Assembly: GCA_016764115.1 (NCBI GenBank)
Contig: JAESSM010000165.1
Location: 1-25,959, forward strand
DNA: 25,959 nt
Reading direction: 5' to 3'
Origin: Bacteroidia bacterium
GTDB lineage: Bacteria; Bacteroidota; Bacteroidia; JAESSM01; NORP286
Both the position numbers and the translations under genes were made by a program. Under the pieces are notes generated by a model. That model saw only the letters and a list, made by a program, of their open reading frames with translations, had not been told where the DNA came from and ran no database searches. This document shows positions 1-7,248 of this stretch, piece by piece; the first letter of the stretch is position 1; each line of letters starts with the position of its first letter.

Positions 1-32
1 AAAAGGTTCAAAAAAAGTTGAAATAATTTAAG

Positions 33-90
33 GTCATGTTGAGCGGAGTCGAAACATAGACCGGAAGATTTCGACTCCGCTCAATCTGAC
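33..90. repeat. Palindromic intergenic repeat
   Basis: A perfect 16-bp inverted repeat (39-54 against 69-84, arm TTGAGCGGAGTCGAAA) with a 14-nt loop. Imperfect pairing (GTCA..TTGAGC against GCTCAA..TGAC) extends it to about 33-90. It lies just after the end of rlmN and could form a strong hairpin in that transcript, but no T-run follows the stem, so a repeat unit is likelier than an intrinsic terminator. Its arm (GTCAT...GAGCGGAGTCGAAAC) resembles the core of the inverted-repeat element at 24128-24265, so the two may belong to one dispersed family. Confidence 0.75.
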
Positions 91-100
91 GATCAATTAG

Positions 101-1141
101 TTAATTCTTATTTACTAGTTGACCACAAGCTGCATCAATATCTTTTCCCCTGCTTTTCCTGACTTTAGCTACGATCTTTTGAGATTCTAAATAGGAAGTA
201 AATCTATCAAGATTAGACTCGGTAGATTTTGTAAAATCAACATTGTCAATTGGATTGTATTCAATGATGTTGACCTTTGAAGGAACTTTTTTGCAAAGAC
301 TTGCCAGGTTCTTAGCATCTTCTATTGAGTCATTAAAATTATTGAAAGCGATATATTCAAAAGTGATCCTGTTACCTGTTTTTTGATAAAAGTAGTTTAA
401 GGCTTCGATCAAAGATTCCAGTGTGTTACTTTCATTAATGGGCATGATCTTATTCCTTTTAGCATCATCTGCGGCGTGCAAGGATAGTGCTAAATTGAAT
501 TTAACATTATCATCTCCCAATTTCTTGATCATTTTGCTGATACCTGCTGTAGAAACCGTAATCCTTTTTGGGGACATACCTAATCCTTCAGGAGAAGTAA
601 TGAAGTGAATGGATTCAAGAACATTGTTATAGTTCAGTAAAGGTTCACCCATTCCCATATAAACAATGTTGGATAGAGGCTTATCGAAATTCTTCTGTGC
701 TTGATCATTTATTTCTACTACCTGATCATAAATTTCGTAGTGTTCTAAATTTCGTTTCCGGTCTAATGTTCCGGTAGCACAAAAAGTACAACTCAAACTA
801 CATCCCACTTGTGAGGAAACACAAGCTGTCATTCTTTTAGTAGTTGGTATTAATACACCTTCAATTAAATGATCATCTTGAAGTTTAAACCCTGATTTAA
901 TTGTTCCATCACTACTTTTTTGAGAGGTGTCTACTTCGATTTTGTTGAATACATAATTATTCTGTAAGTAGCTCCGAAGAGAAGCAGGGATGTTAGACAT
1001 TTCTTCAAATGAAGAAGCAGATTTTTGCCATAACCATTCATGGATTTGTCTTGCACGAAAGGAAGGTTCTTTTTGAACTGTAATAAGATCAGTAAGCTCA
1101 TCAATGCTCAAAGATCGGATACAATTTTGTTGTTCAGCCAT
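101..1141 (-). CDS. rlmN: 23S rRNA (adenine(2503)-C(2))-methyltransferase RlmN
   Basis: A cytoplasmic radical-SAM enzyme that methylates C2 of A2503 in 23S rRNA; family members also modify A37 of some tRNAs. The 346-aa length is normal. The radical-SAM cluster motif CxxxCxxC is at C114/C118/C121 within CSLSCTFCATG. The SAM-binding segment YMGMGEPLLN is present, and the C-terminal catalytic cysteine is C339 in AACGQL. The start at MAEQQN gives a full N-terminal domain and leaves 9 nt after the upstream phosphatase gene, so the two are probably co-transcribed. That pairing looks like chance housekeeping neighbourhood, since no functional link is evident. Confidence 0.97.
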   Translation of the reverse strand: MAEQQNCIRSLSIDELTDLITVQKEPSFRARQIHEWLWQKSASSFEEMSNIPASLRSYLQNNYVFNKIEVDTSQKSSDGTIKSGFKLQDDHLIEGVLIPTTKRMTACVSSQVGCSLSCTFCATGTLDRKRNLEHYEIYDQVVEINDQAQKNFDKPLSNIVYMGMGEPLLNYNNVLESIHFITSPEGLGMSPKRITVSTAGISKMIKKLGDDNVKFNLALSLHAADDAKRNKIMPINESNTLESLIEALNYFYQKTGNRITFEYIAFNNFNDSIEDAKNLASLCKKVPSKVNIIEYNPIDNVDFTKSTESNLDRFTSYLESQKIVAKVRKSRGKDIDAACGQLVNKN

Positions 1142-1150
1142 TATTATGAA

Positions 1151-2692
1151 TTACAGTCTAGCGCCAATAATGAGCATATCATCAATTTGTTCGTAACCAT
1201 GCATCCAATCAGCCATCTCTTTGTAAAGTATGTCGTGTTGTTCTCTCATTGGTTTATTGCAAATACTTAGTACGAGTTCTTTAAATCTTCTCGTTGAGAA
1301 TTTCTTGTCTCTGGGGCCACCAAATTGATCATTATAACCATCGGAGAAGATATACAAGCAGTCACCATGATTAAATTCAATTTCATTATTAAAAAATACT
1401 CTTTTTGCCCCTTCATGTTGATAGCCGCCAATAGCAATTTTGTCAGGTGGAAATTCTTTCAGATTATATTCTTTATTGCCATCCTTTAATTCAACTTTTC
1501 TAAGAATATATAGAGGCCTATTTGCGGCGGCATATTGTAGTGTTTGGTTTTTAAAATTGATATTGCATAATGCTAAGTCCATTCCATCTCTTGACGACTC
1601 GCTTTCCTCAGTTTGCTTTAACACCTTTCGAATACCGACATGCAAATTATTCAATATCTCTGCGGGTTGGTCAATACCCTTTTCCAGTATAATTTCATTG
1701 AGCAATGAATTACCTATCATGCTCATAAATGCACCGGGAACACCATGTCCTGTACAGTCTACAGCTGCAATTATTAGATTATCATTTTGTACGTGATACC
1801 AGTAAAAATCTCCACTTACAATATCTTTAGGTTTGAATAGGATAAATGATTCTTTAATTGTTTGTTCTAAGGAACCATAAGGCGGAAGGATAGCTTCCTG
1901 TATCCTTTTTGCATAATTGATACTATCGGTAATGTCCTTATTCTTGTCTTCTATAATTTTATTTTGCTCAGTTAACGACTCATTTTTATGCTTGATTTCC
2001 TCCTGGGCTGAGCCGAGGTCTGAAACCATTTTGTTGAAGGAGAGACTGAGTTGTCCAATTTGGTCATTGGAAACAACATCCACTTTTTGGGAGAGGTCAC
2101 CACTTCCAACCTGATCAGCAGCAACTCTTAATTGAATAATGGGTCTTGCGATGCTCTTTGCTAACCATAAACCGATAACAGAGCCAAATAAGAATACCAA
2201 TACACTTACAATGAAAGAGGTAATACGGAGGTCAGTAATGCTCTTTATTATTTTTTCTGTACTCACTCCAACAATGATCTCACCCTTTAAAATTTCTGTA
2301 ACAAAAGGTGCTCTTTTAACGATCATAAGAGCAGTTGATTTTACATCAACATCTAATTCGTAATCCTCAGGAAAGGTTTTAAATAAACTTTTGCTAATAG
2401 TTAAACTGTCATTTTCCCAAGTGGAATCCACTTGTGCCATTGCTATAAACAACAACTGATCGTTGGACTTGGCAAAGTCCATGGCAGTTTGAATTCCTTC
2501 GAAATTTTGTTCAGTAAGGGCAATCTTTACACCCAATGCAACGGTTTTTGCAGTGTTGTGCACCTCATTATTGTAGTTATTCTGCATCATCTTGAGTTGT
2601 TTAGCAGGATAATACAAGAACATGAAAGTAGAGAATAGCAGAACAATGCTAATTACAGTTAGCCTGATCTTATTCTGAAAAGAAATTTTCAT
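1151..2692 (-). CDS. Membrane sensor protein phosphatase (HAMP-SpoIIE/PP2C)
   Basis: A 513-aa inner-membrane signalling protein. TM1 is about residues 8-28. An extracytoplasmic sensor segment of about 125 residues follows, then TM2 (about 156-177), a HAMP domain (about 179-230, starting at ARPI), a coiled-coil linker (about 230-270, ending NYAKRIQEAILPP, which is characteristic of Bacteroidota SpoIIE proteins) and a SpoIIE-type PP2C phosphatase domain. Metal-binding motifs are visible: DIVSGDFYW (D295), AAVDCTGHGVPGA (D312) and FSDGYNDQ near the C-terminus. Family knowledge suggests serine/threonine dephosphorylation of an anti-sigma-antagonist or similar partner, but no such partner is in this window. 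It lies 25 nt after the small binding-domain gene and probably belongs with it and the porin. Confidence 0.92.
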   Translation of the reverse strand: MKISFQNKIRLTVISIVLLFSTFMFLYYPAKQLKMMQNNYNNEVHNTAKTVALGVKIALTEQNFEGIQTAMDFAKSNDQLLFIAMAQVDSTWENDSLTISKSLFKTFPEDYELDVDVKSTALMIVKRAPFVTEILKGEIIVGVSTEKIIKSITDLRITSFIVSVLVFLFGSVIGLWLAKSIARPIIQLRVAADQVGSGDLSQKVDVVSNDQIGQLSLSFNKMVSDLGSAQEEIKHKNESLTEQNKIIEDKNKDITDSINYAKRIQEAILPPYGSLEQTIKESFILFKPKDIVSGDFYWYHVQNDNLIIAAVDCTGHGVPGAFMSMIGNSLLNEIILEKGIDQPAEILNNLHVGIRKVLKQTEESESSRDGMDLALCNINFKNQTLQYAAANRPLYILRKVELKDGNKEYNLKEFPPDKIAIGGYQHEGAKRVFFNNEIEFNHGDCLYIFSDGYNDQFGGPRDKKFSTRRFKELVLSICNKPMREQHDILYKEMADWMHGYEQIDDMLIIGARL

Positions 2693-2717
2693 AAGGGAAG
2701 TAGTCTTTTATAGAAGA

Positions 2718-3197
2718 CTAGAAATTGCTCGCTCCTTCAACATTGATAGAGCGTAAGTTTTGGTCTACATTTTCGGAAGCAACAATACCAATGGCCCCTT
2801 TAGTTTGAGATACATAATCTTTTAAGTCACCTTCAGACCTAAAGAATTGTGGAGCTTTTGCTTTACCCGCAAACACCAGACCTAACCAATACTTATTCAA
2901 CTCATCGCCACTCATGTTATACACTTTTTTGGAGATGGTGGTGCCCAGTGAAGTATTGGTTTTTAAAAGAGCTATCATGATCTTGGTACCATCATTCCAC
3001 CGTTGTCTTTCTCCTTTCAAAATGGACTTCATTTCAGTCATTGTAAGTTCATCTGGCGCACCTTGTTGATTAGAGACTAACGTAAGTGATTGTGTTTCAT
3101 CTAAAGAAAATGAACTACAAATGCGGAATATTAGTATTACTAATAACTGAGTAGTTTTTACTAGGTATTTTTGCGATATATTTTTCAGTTTAGTCAT
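2718..3197 (-). CDS. Small PstS-like periplasmic binding-domain protein
   Basis: A 159-aa exported protein. A hydrophobic export segment covers about residues 15-31. The rest looks like one lobe of a phosphate-type periplasmic binding protein, with the family pattern ...LTMTEMKSILKGERQRWNDG... followed by ...SGDELNKYWLGLVFAG... and a final KGAIGIVASENV segment. It is much shorter than transport PstS proteins (about 300 aa), and no pstCAB genes are nearby, so ligand sensing is likelier than phosphate uptake. Its ATG abuts the TAG stop of the porin gene with no intervening base, which suggests translational coupling. It may present a ligand to the periplasmic part of the downstream phosphatase, but that is inference. 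Confidence 0.75.
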   Translation of the reverse strand: MTKLKNISQKYLVKTTQLLVILIFRICSSFSLDETQSLTLVSNQQGAPDELTMTEMKSILKGERQRWNDGTKIMIALLKTNTSLGTTISKKVYNMSGDELNKYWLGLVFAGKAKAPQFFRSEGDLKDYVSQTKGAIGIVASENVDQNLRSINVEGASNF

Positions 3198-4154
3198 CTA
3201 AAAACCTACTGCAAATTGTAAATAAAGCTTGTTAGAATATCCATCTGCTTCAGTATATTCCAACCCGTATTCAAATTTCAAGCTTGACAAATAGTTGAAT
3301 TCATATCTTGTACCTAGCACATAGGTTAGTACATCATTGTTTGTGCTATAATACAGCTCATTAACATCATATCTGATTTGATCAAATCGCATATATGGAA
3401 CAACATGACCAAACCGGTATCCCGTATATGCGTAATATGCCAAAGTGCTGGATTTTAGATCATTATCAGCAATATTGTGAGCAAATGAAGCTTCTGCCAG
3501 AAACTCTACATTACTACTGAAATATGAAAATGATGCGGAAACAAGGCCATGGTCAACTGTATTAATAGTATCGTTCGAAAAGTGCGGAGATGTTGCATCA
3601 TACTTTGCTCTTTTAAGATAAATTGAAGTTGCTAATTGCATACCATCCGCCGGTTTAATATTCAAATTTAAGGCTAAAACTTCACTAAAAACAAAATCGT
3701 ATCCAAATTTTTGTTTTCCAAGGTTTGCCCCCTGTAATCTAAATCCTAGAATATGGATTGGCAAAATTCCCCGATAAAACATCTTGGGACGATAAACAGT
3801 AGGGAAAAATACCCGACCATGGTGGTAAGTCATATTCCAATAATTTATTGGTGTATGAAATCTTCCAAATAGAAGGTTATGGTTCCCTTTCAAGTTGTAC
3901 TTTATCACCACTCTTTCTAGGCCTATAGAACCTTTTTCTTTTAGTACAGATTCTCCTAAAAATGATATTCTGTCCGAAATTTCTGAAGTAATAAAAAGAT
4001 CTTGTTCCTCTAAATTAATAAAAGAAGTTGGGGGGTCAGTTAAATTAACTCCTGCATTAAAGTGGGCAAAACCGCGTATGGTAGTTTCCTGAGCGTTAAC
4101 TAAGGCACTAAAGAGAAGAAATACCAATAAGAATATTGAGTTGCGTCCTATCAT
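3198..4154 (-). CDS. Outer-membrane porin-like beta-barrel protein
   Basis: A 318-aa protein with a signal peptide (MIGRNSIFLLVFLLFSALVNA, cleavage before QE). Alternating polar/aromatic strands run throughout, and the chain ends in the terminal Phe (...FAVGF) expected of an outer-membrane barrel. Segments such as LLFGRFHTPINYWN and FMRFDQI-like strands resemble porin-type proteins, but I cannot assign a substrate. It is first in the run leading to the PstS-like protein and SpoIIE phosphatase. A TAnnTTTG element about 30 nt upstream is a plausible promoter. Confidence 0.75.
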   Translation of the reverse strand: MIGRNSIFLLVFLLFSALVNAQETTIRGFAHFNAGVNLTDPPTSFINLEEQDLFITSEISDRISFLGESVLKEKGSIGLERVVIKYNLKGNHNLLFGRFHTPINYWNMTYHHGRVFFPTVYRPKMFYRGILPIHILGFRLQGANLGKQKFGYDFVFSEVLALNLNIKPADGMQLATSIYLKRAKYDATSPHFSNDTINTVDHGLVSASFSYFSSNVEFLAEASFAHNIADNDLKSSTLAYYAYTGYRFGHVVPYMRFDQIRYDVNELYYSTNNDVLTYVLGTRYEFNYLSSLKFEYGLEYTEADGYSNKLYLQFAVGF

Positions 4155-4184
4155 TTGAGATAATTAAAGCCTCAACTAAGGTAT

Positions 4185-4192
4185 CAAAAATA
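4185..4192 (-). promoter_or_regulatory. Candidate -7 element for the porin-PBP-phosphatase run
   Basis: Read on the minus strand this is TATTTTTG, a full match to the Bacteroidota -7 consensus TAnnTTTG, about 30 nt before the porin ATG. The expected -33 position is only T-rich (TTTT within the U-tract of the preceding terminator), so the -33 match is weak. Confidence 0.35.
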
Positions 4193-4206
4193 TCTTAGAA
4201 TTTCCA

Positions 4207-4237
4207 AATAAAAAAGGCGAGCTATATAGCTCGCCTT
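4207..4237 (-). terminator. Rho-independent terminator after the 4262-4591 gene
   Basis: A perfect 10-bp stem (AAGGCGAGCT / AGCTCGCCTT, 4214-4237) with an ATAT loop. On the minus strand it is followed directly by a run of six T and then ATTT. It sits about 25 nt past the stop of the small secreted protein gene and separates it from the porin run. Confidence 0.9.
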
Positions 4238-4261
4238 CAATTGATTTTAACATAATATAAT

Positions 4262-4591
4262 TTATCTCATTGCCTGTACTTCTCTGGTAACTTGAGTATT
4301 CTTAATAGGTTTGAAATGTACATGGCTTCCAACTCCTAAATTAGCCTTTGGATTTGCATGAATTACAGCTTGAATATTTGCTCTGTATTCATAAACCATT
4401 CGGGTATCGAGTTCTGTTATTTGGTAAACTCTTTCTCTGGTTTTGATGTCATCATACATAGCTGTTACTTCACCAATTCTTTCCGAATGGACAGTCGTTT
4501 TTTTCTTGCATTTAACACAATACGCAGTAACTGCATATGTTGAATCAAATACAAATGTTAATGCAGTTAAAATTAAAATAATCCTTTTCAT
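4262..4591 (-). CDS. Small secreted protein with CxxC motif, function unknown
   Basis: The frame extends upstream to 4636, but the start at 4591 (MKRIILILTALTFVFDSTYA) gives a clean signal peptide and a 109-aa precursor. The mature protein begins VTAYCVKCKKKTTV, a CxxC knuckle followed by lysines that recalls the first half of small zinc-ribbon proteins. Only two cysteines are present, so a complete ribbon cannot form without a partner. The rest is mixed basic and beta-prone, ending in a short basic tail (VTREVQAMR). It stands alone as a monocistron with its own terminator. No function is claimed. Confidence 0.7.
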   Translation of the reverse strand: MKRIILILTALTFVFDSTYAVTAYCVKCKKKTTVHSERIGEVTAMYDDIKTRERVYQITELDTRMVYEYRANIQAVIHANPKANLGVGSHVHFKPIKNTQVTREVQAMR

Positions 4592-4661
4592 CATTGCTTT
4601 TTTAGTTTGATTTTTGATAAAAGTAGAGTACTTCATCTATTTGGCCTACCTTAAAATTTAC

Positions 4662-4697
4662 AACCCCAATAAAAGTTGTCACCAAAAAATTGGGGTT
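4662..4697. other. Stem-loop upstream of the small secreted protein gene
   Basis: A 9-bp perfect inverted repeat AACCCCAAT / ATTGGGGTT with an 18-nt loop. On the plus strand it is followed by TTATTC, a weak terminator tail. On the minus strand it would lie in the leader of the gene starting at 4591. Its role is unknown. Confidence 0.45.
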
Positions 4698-4742
4698 TTA
4701 TTCATAAAGATCACTTTTTAGTGTATCAAATGGCTCTAGATC

Positions 4743-4921
4743 TTAGTGTTGAATGCCACCAGCACGCTCTTCATTGATGGTAGTAGGTATGTTTTCATTT
4801 GCAGTTCGATCTTCCAAATGACTGTTTCTGAGCCATTAACTGGACTATTTATAGTTATAACACCTTCGACTGGACGTCAGTATAAATTACAAACTATGCA
4901 GTAATCTTCAATTATATATGG
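4743..4921 (-). pseudogene. Decayed 3' fragment of a second preA-like gene
   Basis: The stretch 4756-4921 aligns with the 3' end of the intact preA at 13066-13238. In the 5' to 3' sense of the gene it reads IIEDYCIVCNLY, a stop, then RPVEGVITI...GSETVIW, a one-base frameshift, and RTANENIPTTINEERAGGIQH followed by TAA. The intact gene reads IIEDNCVGCNLCSLVCPVEDC...GSETVTW...RTANNDIPTTFNDERAGGIHHW. Relative to preA it has a 1-nt and a 6-nt deletion and has lost cysteines of the second 4Fe-4S motif. Many of the other differences fall every third base, so the copy diverged while still coding and decayed later. Homology stops abruptly at 4921. Confidence 0.9.
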
Positions 4922-4939
4922 AAAACTCCTTCTCAAAAA
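4907..4939. repeat. Direct repeat, copy 1
   Basis: This copy begins TTCAATTATATAT and continues with AAAACTCCTT and TC plus an A-run. It matches 5607-5639 at most positions, with one indel and a few substitutions. Its left half is also the end of the preA-like fragment. The two copies bracket the response regulator. Confidence 0.6.
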
Positions 4940-5212
4940 AAACTTATACGTGTTTCATGGTATAGTACGTGTTTATCGTATAATCAATAAAAGCGTTTTG
5001 TGGTATTTTGTATTTTTGTTAAGTTTAAGAGTTTTTAAATTAACTTAATTAAATGACGTAATACTTGGTAGTTTATTTATGAAACTCAATAAAACACTGT
5101 ATCCTGTCAAGGTGTTTGCGCTAAAGAAAAAAGCAATAGACTGCACCAAGAGTTTAAATGATTAGAGAATATTGTATTCAGTGGTATATCGTTAAAGTAA
5201 AATCCTAGATAT
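4922..5212. other. Intergenic region before the response regulator
   Basis: AT-rich and without a convincing gene. It holds two direct copies of TACGTGTTT (4947-4955 and 4966-4974, 19 nt apart start to start), a possible regulator-binding pair, and TATTTTTG at 5011-5018, which fits the TAnnTTTG -7 pattern on the plus strand but lies about 200 nt from the start and lacks a well-spaced TTTG partner. A 28-codon frame at 5079-5165 is too short and unsupported to call. Confidence 0.4.
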
Positions 5213-5606
5213 ATGCCTAAAAACATTTTAATAATTGAGGATGAGGTTTTTGTCTCTATGATTTTAAGAGATATTGTACACAGTTTTGGTTACGAGGTCA
5301 TAGATATTGTGAGGCATGGTGAAAAGGTTACCGAGAGTCTTGAAAAATCAAATCGTAAACCTGATTTAATTTTAATTGACCTTTTTCTTGCTGGAAAAAG
5401 TACAGGAATAGGAGTTGCAAAAATGGTTAATGATAAATATGACATTCCTATTATTTTCATTACTGCTTATTCAGATGATATTACAAAAGCACAAATGGCG
5501 GAGATAAAACATGAAGCATGTTTTTATAAACCATGAAGCATGTTTTTATAAACCATTTGAAGAAAAAAAATTGAAGGACAAAATGCATGAAATTTTAGGA
5601 GAATAA
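5213..5606 (+). pseudogene. Single-domain response regulator, truncated by a 22-bp duplication
   Basis: A CheY-like receiver domain. The acidic pocket is D10/E11 (IIEDE), the phospho-acceptor is D56 (LILIDLF), the conserved Thr is T84 (FITAYSDD) and the conserved Lys is K106 (FYKP). The frame as written stops at 5536 after 107 aa. A 22-nt unit at 5510-5531 is repeated exactly at 5532-5553. Removing one copy restores a 123-aa protein that continues KPFEEKKLKDKMHEILGE to the TAA at 5604-5606, a normal receiver length with helix alpha-5. The truncated product keeps all catalytic residues but loses alpha-5. It is the only complete plus-strand gene here, and no histidine kinase is adjacent. Confidence 0.88.
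5510..5553. repeat. 22-bp perfect tandem duplication
   Basis: Two exact 22-nt units (5510-5531 and 5532-5553) with three further matching bases after them. The unit begins CATGAAGCATG and ends ATAAAC. Because 22 is not a multiple of 3, it shifts the response regulator frame. Confidence 0.95.
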
Positions 5607-5639
5607 TTCAATTATATATAAAAACTCCTTTTCGAAAAA
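5607..5639. repeat. Direct repeat, copy 2
   Basis: Starts one base after the restored stop of the response regulator: TTCAATTATATAT followed by AAAAACTCCTT and TTCGAAAAA. It pairs with 4907-4939. Confidence 0.6.
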
Positions 5640-5693
5640 GTTTGGAAAGATATTGATGATTCTATTTACTGATTTCTTTTAAAAAATAATCAC

Positions 5694-6506
5694 TTATTCC
5701 ACGGGGTTCATGCTTGATTCTTGTTGCGACTTTAGGAACATTATATTTCCCCCATTGGCTTCTACTACAAAATTCAGATTGGCACCTCCATAAGAAACAA
5801 TATGGACAAAAGCAACAGTTTTATCTTGCTCGGCTATTGCTTTTGCGATGGTAAGTTTATCAACTATTTTATATGGATGCTTATAGTATTTAGAAACTTT
5901 ATTTTCTAGTAAATATTTCGAGAGGTCTTCTTTAGTAAAAAGTAAAGTCTTTTGTTTGATTTCTGCTCTTCGTATAGTATAATGTTTCTTGAGTTTATTC
6001 CAGCTTGAACCTTTTATTTGATTTGCTAAAACATAGTTCAAGGAGTTTTGCATGAATTGTAGAAAGGTAATTAATTTAAAATCAAAATCTTTGAATTCGT
6101 CATAGCCCTCAAGAAAAACTTCGCCTACGAATTTTTTTGATTTTAGTTTTCCCTCCTCGTATTCGAGGTTTTCACTGAGGAATATTTCATAAGTATAAAA
6201 TTTTGATGATTCAACACCATCTCTTTCTATTGTATGGGTAATAAGTGCAAGAAAAGAGTATTCAGTTTTACCTACCAACTCTTCAAATTGATTGCCTCTT
6301 ATAAACTTATAATCATTAAATTTCCAATATTTTCTTATGGCATTTTTAACTATTGTATTATAAGGTGTCCCTTCTTCATTATCGAGCAAAACCAGCAATG
6401 TGGTATTTTTAAACTTGCTAATATTTTCAAATTTAGAGGCTAATTGTGCGTTACCCTGATAAAAGGAGCTTGTCAATATAATTATTGCGATCGTTAATTT
6501 TCTCAT
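5694..6506 (-). CDS. Exported protein, paralog B of the envelope cluster
   Basis: A 270-aa protein with a signal peptide (MRKLTIAIIILTSSFYQGNA, cleavage before QL). I do not recognise a named family, but it is distantly similar to the protein at 10823-11662. Both have KFKN soon after the signal peptide, then KNAI-K-W--N-Y-F (here VKNAIRKYWKFNDYKFI), a beta-rich middle, a helical segment, and a C-terminal strand pair with an aromatic-rich motif (here FVHIVSYGGANLNFVVE). It is the last gene of the minus-strand run that begins at 12691, 18 nt after the beta-barrel gene. It is probably periplasmic or outer-membrane associated. Confidence 0.75.
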   Translation of the reverse strand: MRKLTIAIIILTSSFYQGNAQLASKFENISKFKNTTLLVLLDNEEGTPYNTIVKNAIRKYWKFNDYKFIRGNQFEELVGKTEYSFLALITHTIERDGVESSKFYTYEIFLSENLEYEEGKLKSKKFVGEVFLEGYDEFKDFDFKLITFLQFMQNSLNYVLANQIKGSSWNKLKKHYTIRRAEIKQKTLLFTKEDLSKYLLENKVSKYYKHPYKIVDKLTIAKAIAEQDKTVAFVHIVSYGGANLNFVVEANGGNIMFLKSQQESSMNPVE

Positions 6507-6524
6507 AATTTTAAAAATGCCTTT

Positions 6525-7214
6525 TTAGAAGTTTTTTGGAAACAAAAATGCTATTGATGTTTGAAGGTATCTTTGAGAGGTCTTGTATGGCTTTACTCCT
6601 TCATAGTTTTTAGGGTAGTAATTTGACAATCCTAACTCATATCTTGACTCTAAGAAAATCTTTTCTGATAGTTGATAGCCTATCCCAAATGTCAAACCCA
6701 CTTTAGCACCTTCGCTTGCAGACCGCATATTAGTGATTCGATAATCAAAATAATCAGTGTTTTGAATAAAGCCACCTCCATATAAAGACTGGGATTCAGG
6801 GTCTTCAAATTTTAATAGGGACCCGAAACTTTGCAATGTAATATTAATGCCAGCTCTGACAGTTATCTTATCGTTAATGCCGTAACCACCCATTATTAAC
6901 CAATCTAAATTAAAATAACTGAATTTGGCGGTTTCTTCCTGGCCCCGAACTCGATCGTAATAGGTCAATTTTCCTCCTACTTTTGATACTGAGACATCTC
7001 CAAATATGTAAATGGTCCTTGACATTCGTGCAAAGCTTGAGTACCCTATATTCCACCCTGTACTCATCCCTGTTTTAAAACTATCTGAGTTAAAACTCAA
7101 GGTATTCAAATTCAACCCTAATTTCAGGCCAAGAATGTAAGGAGCTTCACTTTGTGCATAAGACTGACCACTAAGTCCAATCGTTATAATAAATAGGAAG
7201 AGAAGTTTTTTCAT
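6525..7214 (-). CDS. Outer-membrane beta-barrel protein
   Basis: The frame runs upstream to 7301, but the start at 7214 (MKKLLFLFIITIGLSGQSYA, cleavage before QS) gives a proper signal peptide and avoids overlap with the preceding gene. The 229-aa product has amphipathic strands throughout (YILGLKLGLNLNTLSF, AGINITLQSFGS, KVGLTFGIGYQLS) and ends in a terminal Phe, the general form of Bacteroidota PorT-like or OmpW-size barrels. It lies 34 nt after another small barrel gene; the two are not obviously paralogous. No ligand or activity can be inferred. Confidence 0.75.
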   Translation of the reverse strand: MKKLLFLFIITIGLSGQSYAQSEAPYILGLKLGLNLNTLSFNSDSFKTGMSTGWNIGYSSFARMSRTIYIFGDVSVSKVGGKLTYYDRVRGQEETAKFSYFNLDWLIMGGYGINDKITVRAGINITLQSFGSLLKFEDPESQSLYGGGFIQNTDYFDYRITNMRSASEGAKVGLTFGIGYQLSEKIFLESRYELGLSNYYPKNYEGVKPYKTSQRYLQTSIAFLFPKNF

Positions 7215-7248
7215 GGTGATTTTGTTGAGTAACATTAACAAATATATT

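Noticed and set aside
39..84. Intrinsic terminator for rlmN
   Set aside because: The stem is strong, but no T-run follows it on the minus strand. It matches a dispersed palindromic repeat better.
4592..4636. The longer start of the small secreted protein
   Set aside because: It adds 15 mostly basic/polar residues ahead of a textbook signal peptide; the ATG at 4591 is preferred.
5079..5165. A 28-codon plus-strand frame before the response regulator
   Set aside because: Short, lysine-rich by base composition, with no recognisable motif and no spacing argument. Such frames are expected by chance in AT-rich gaps.
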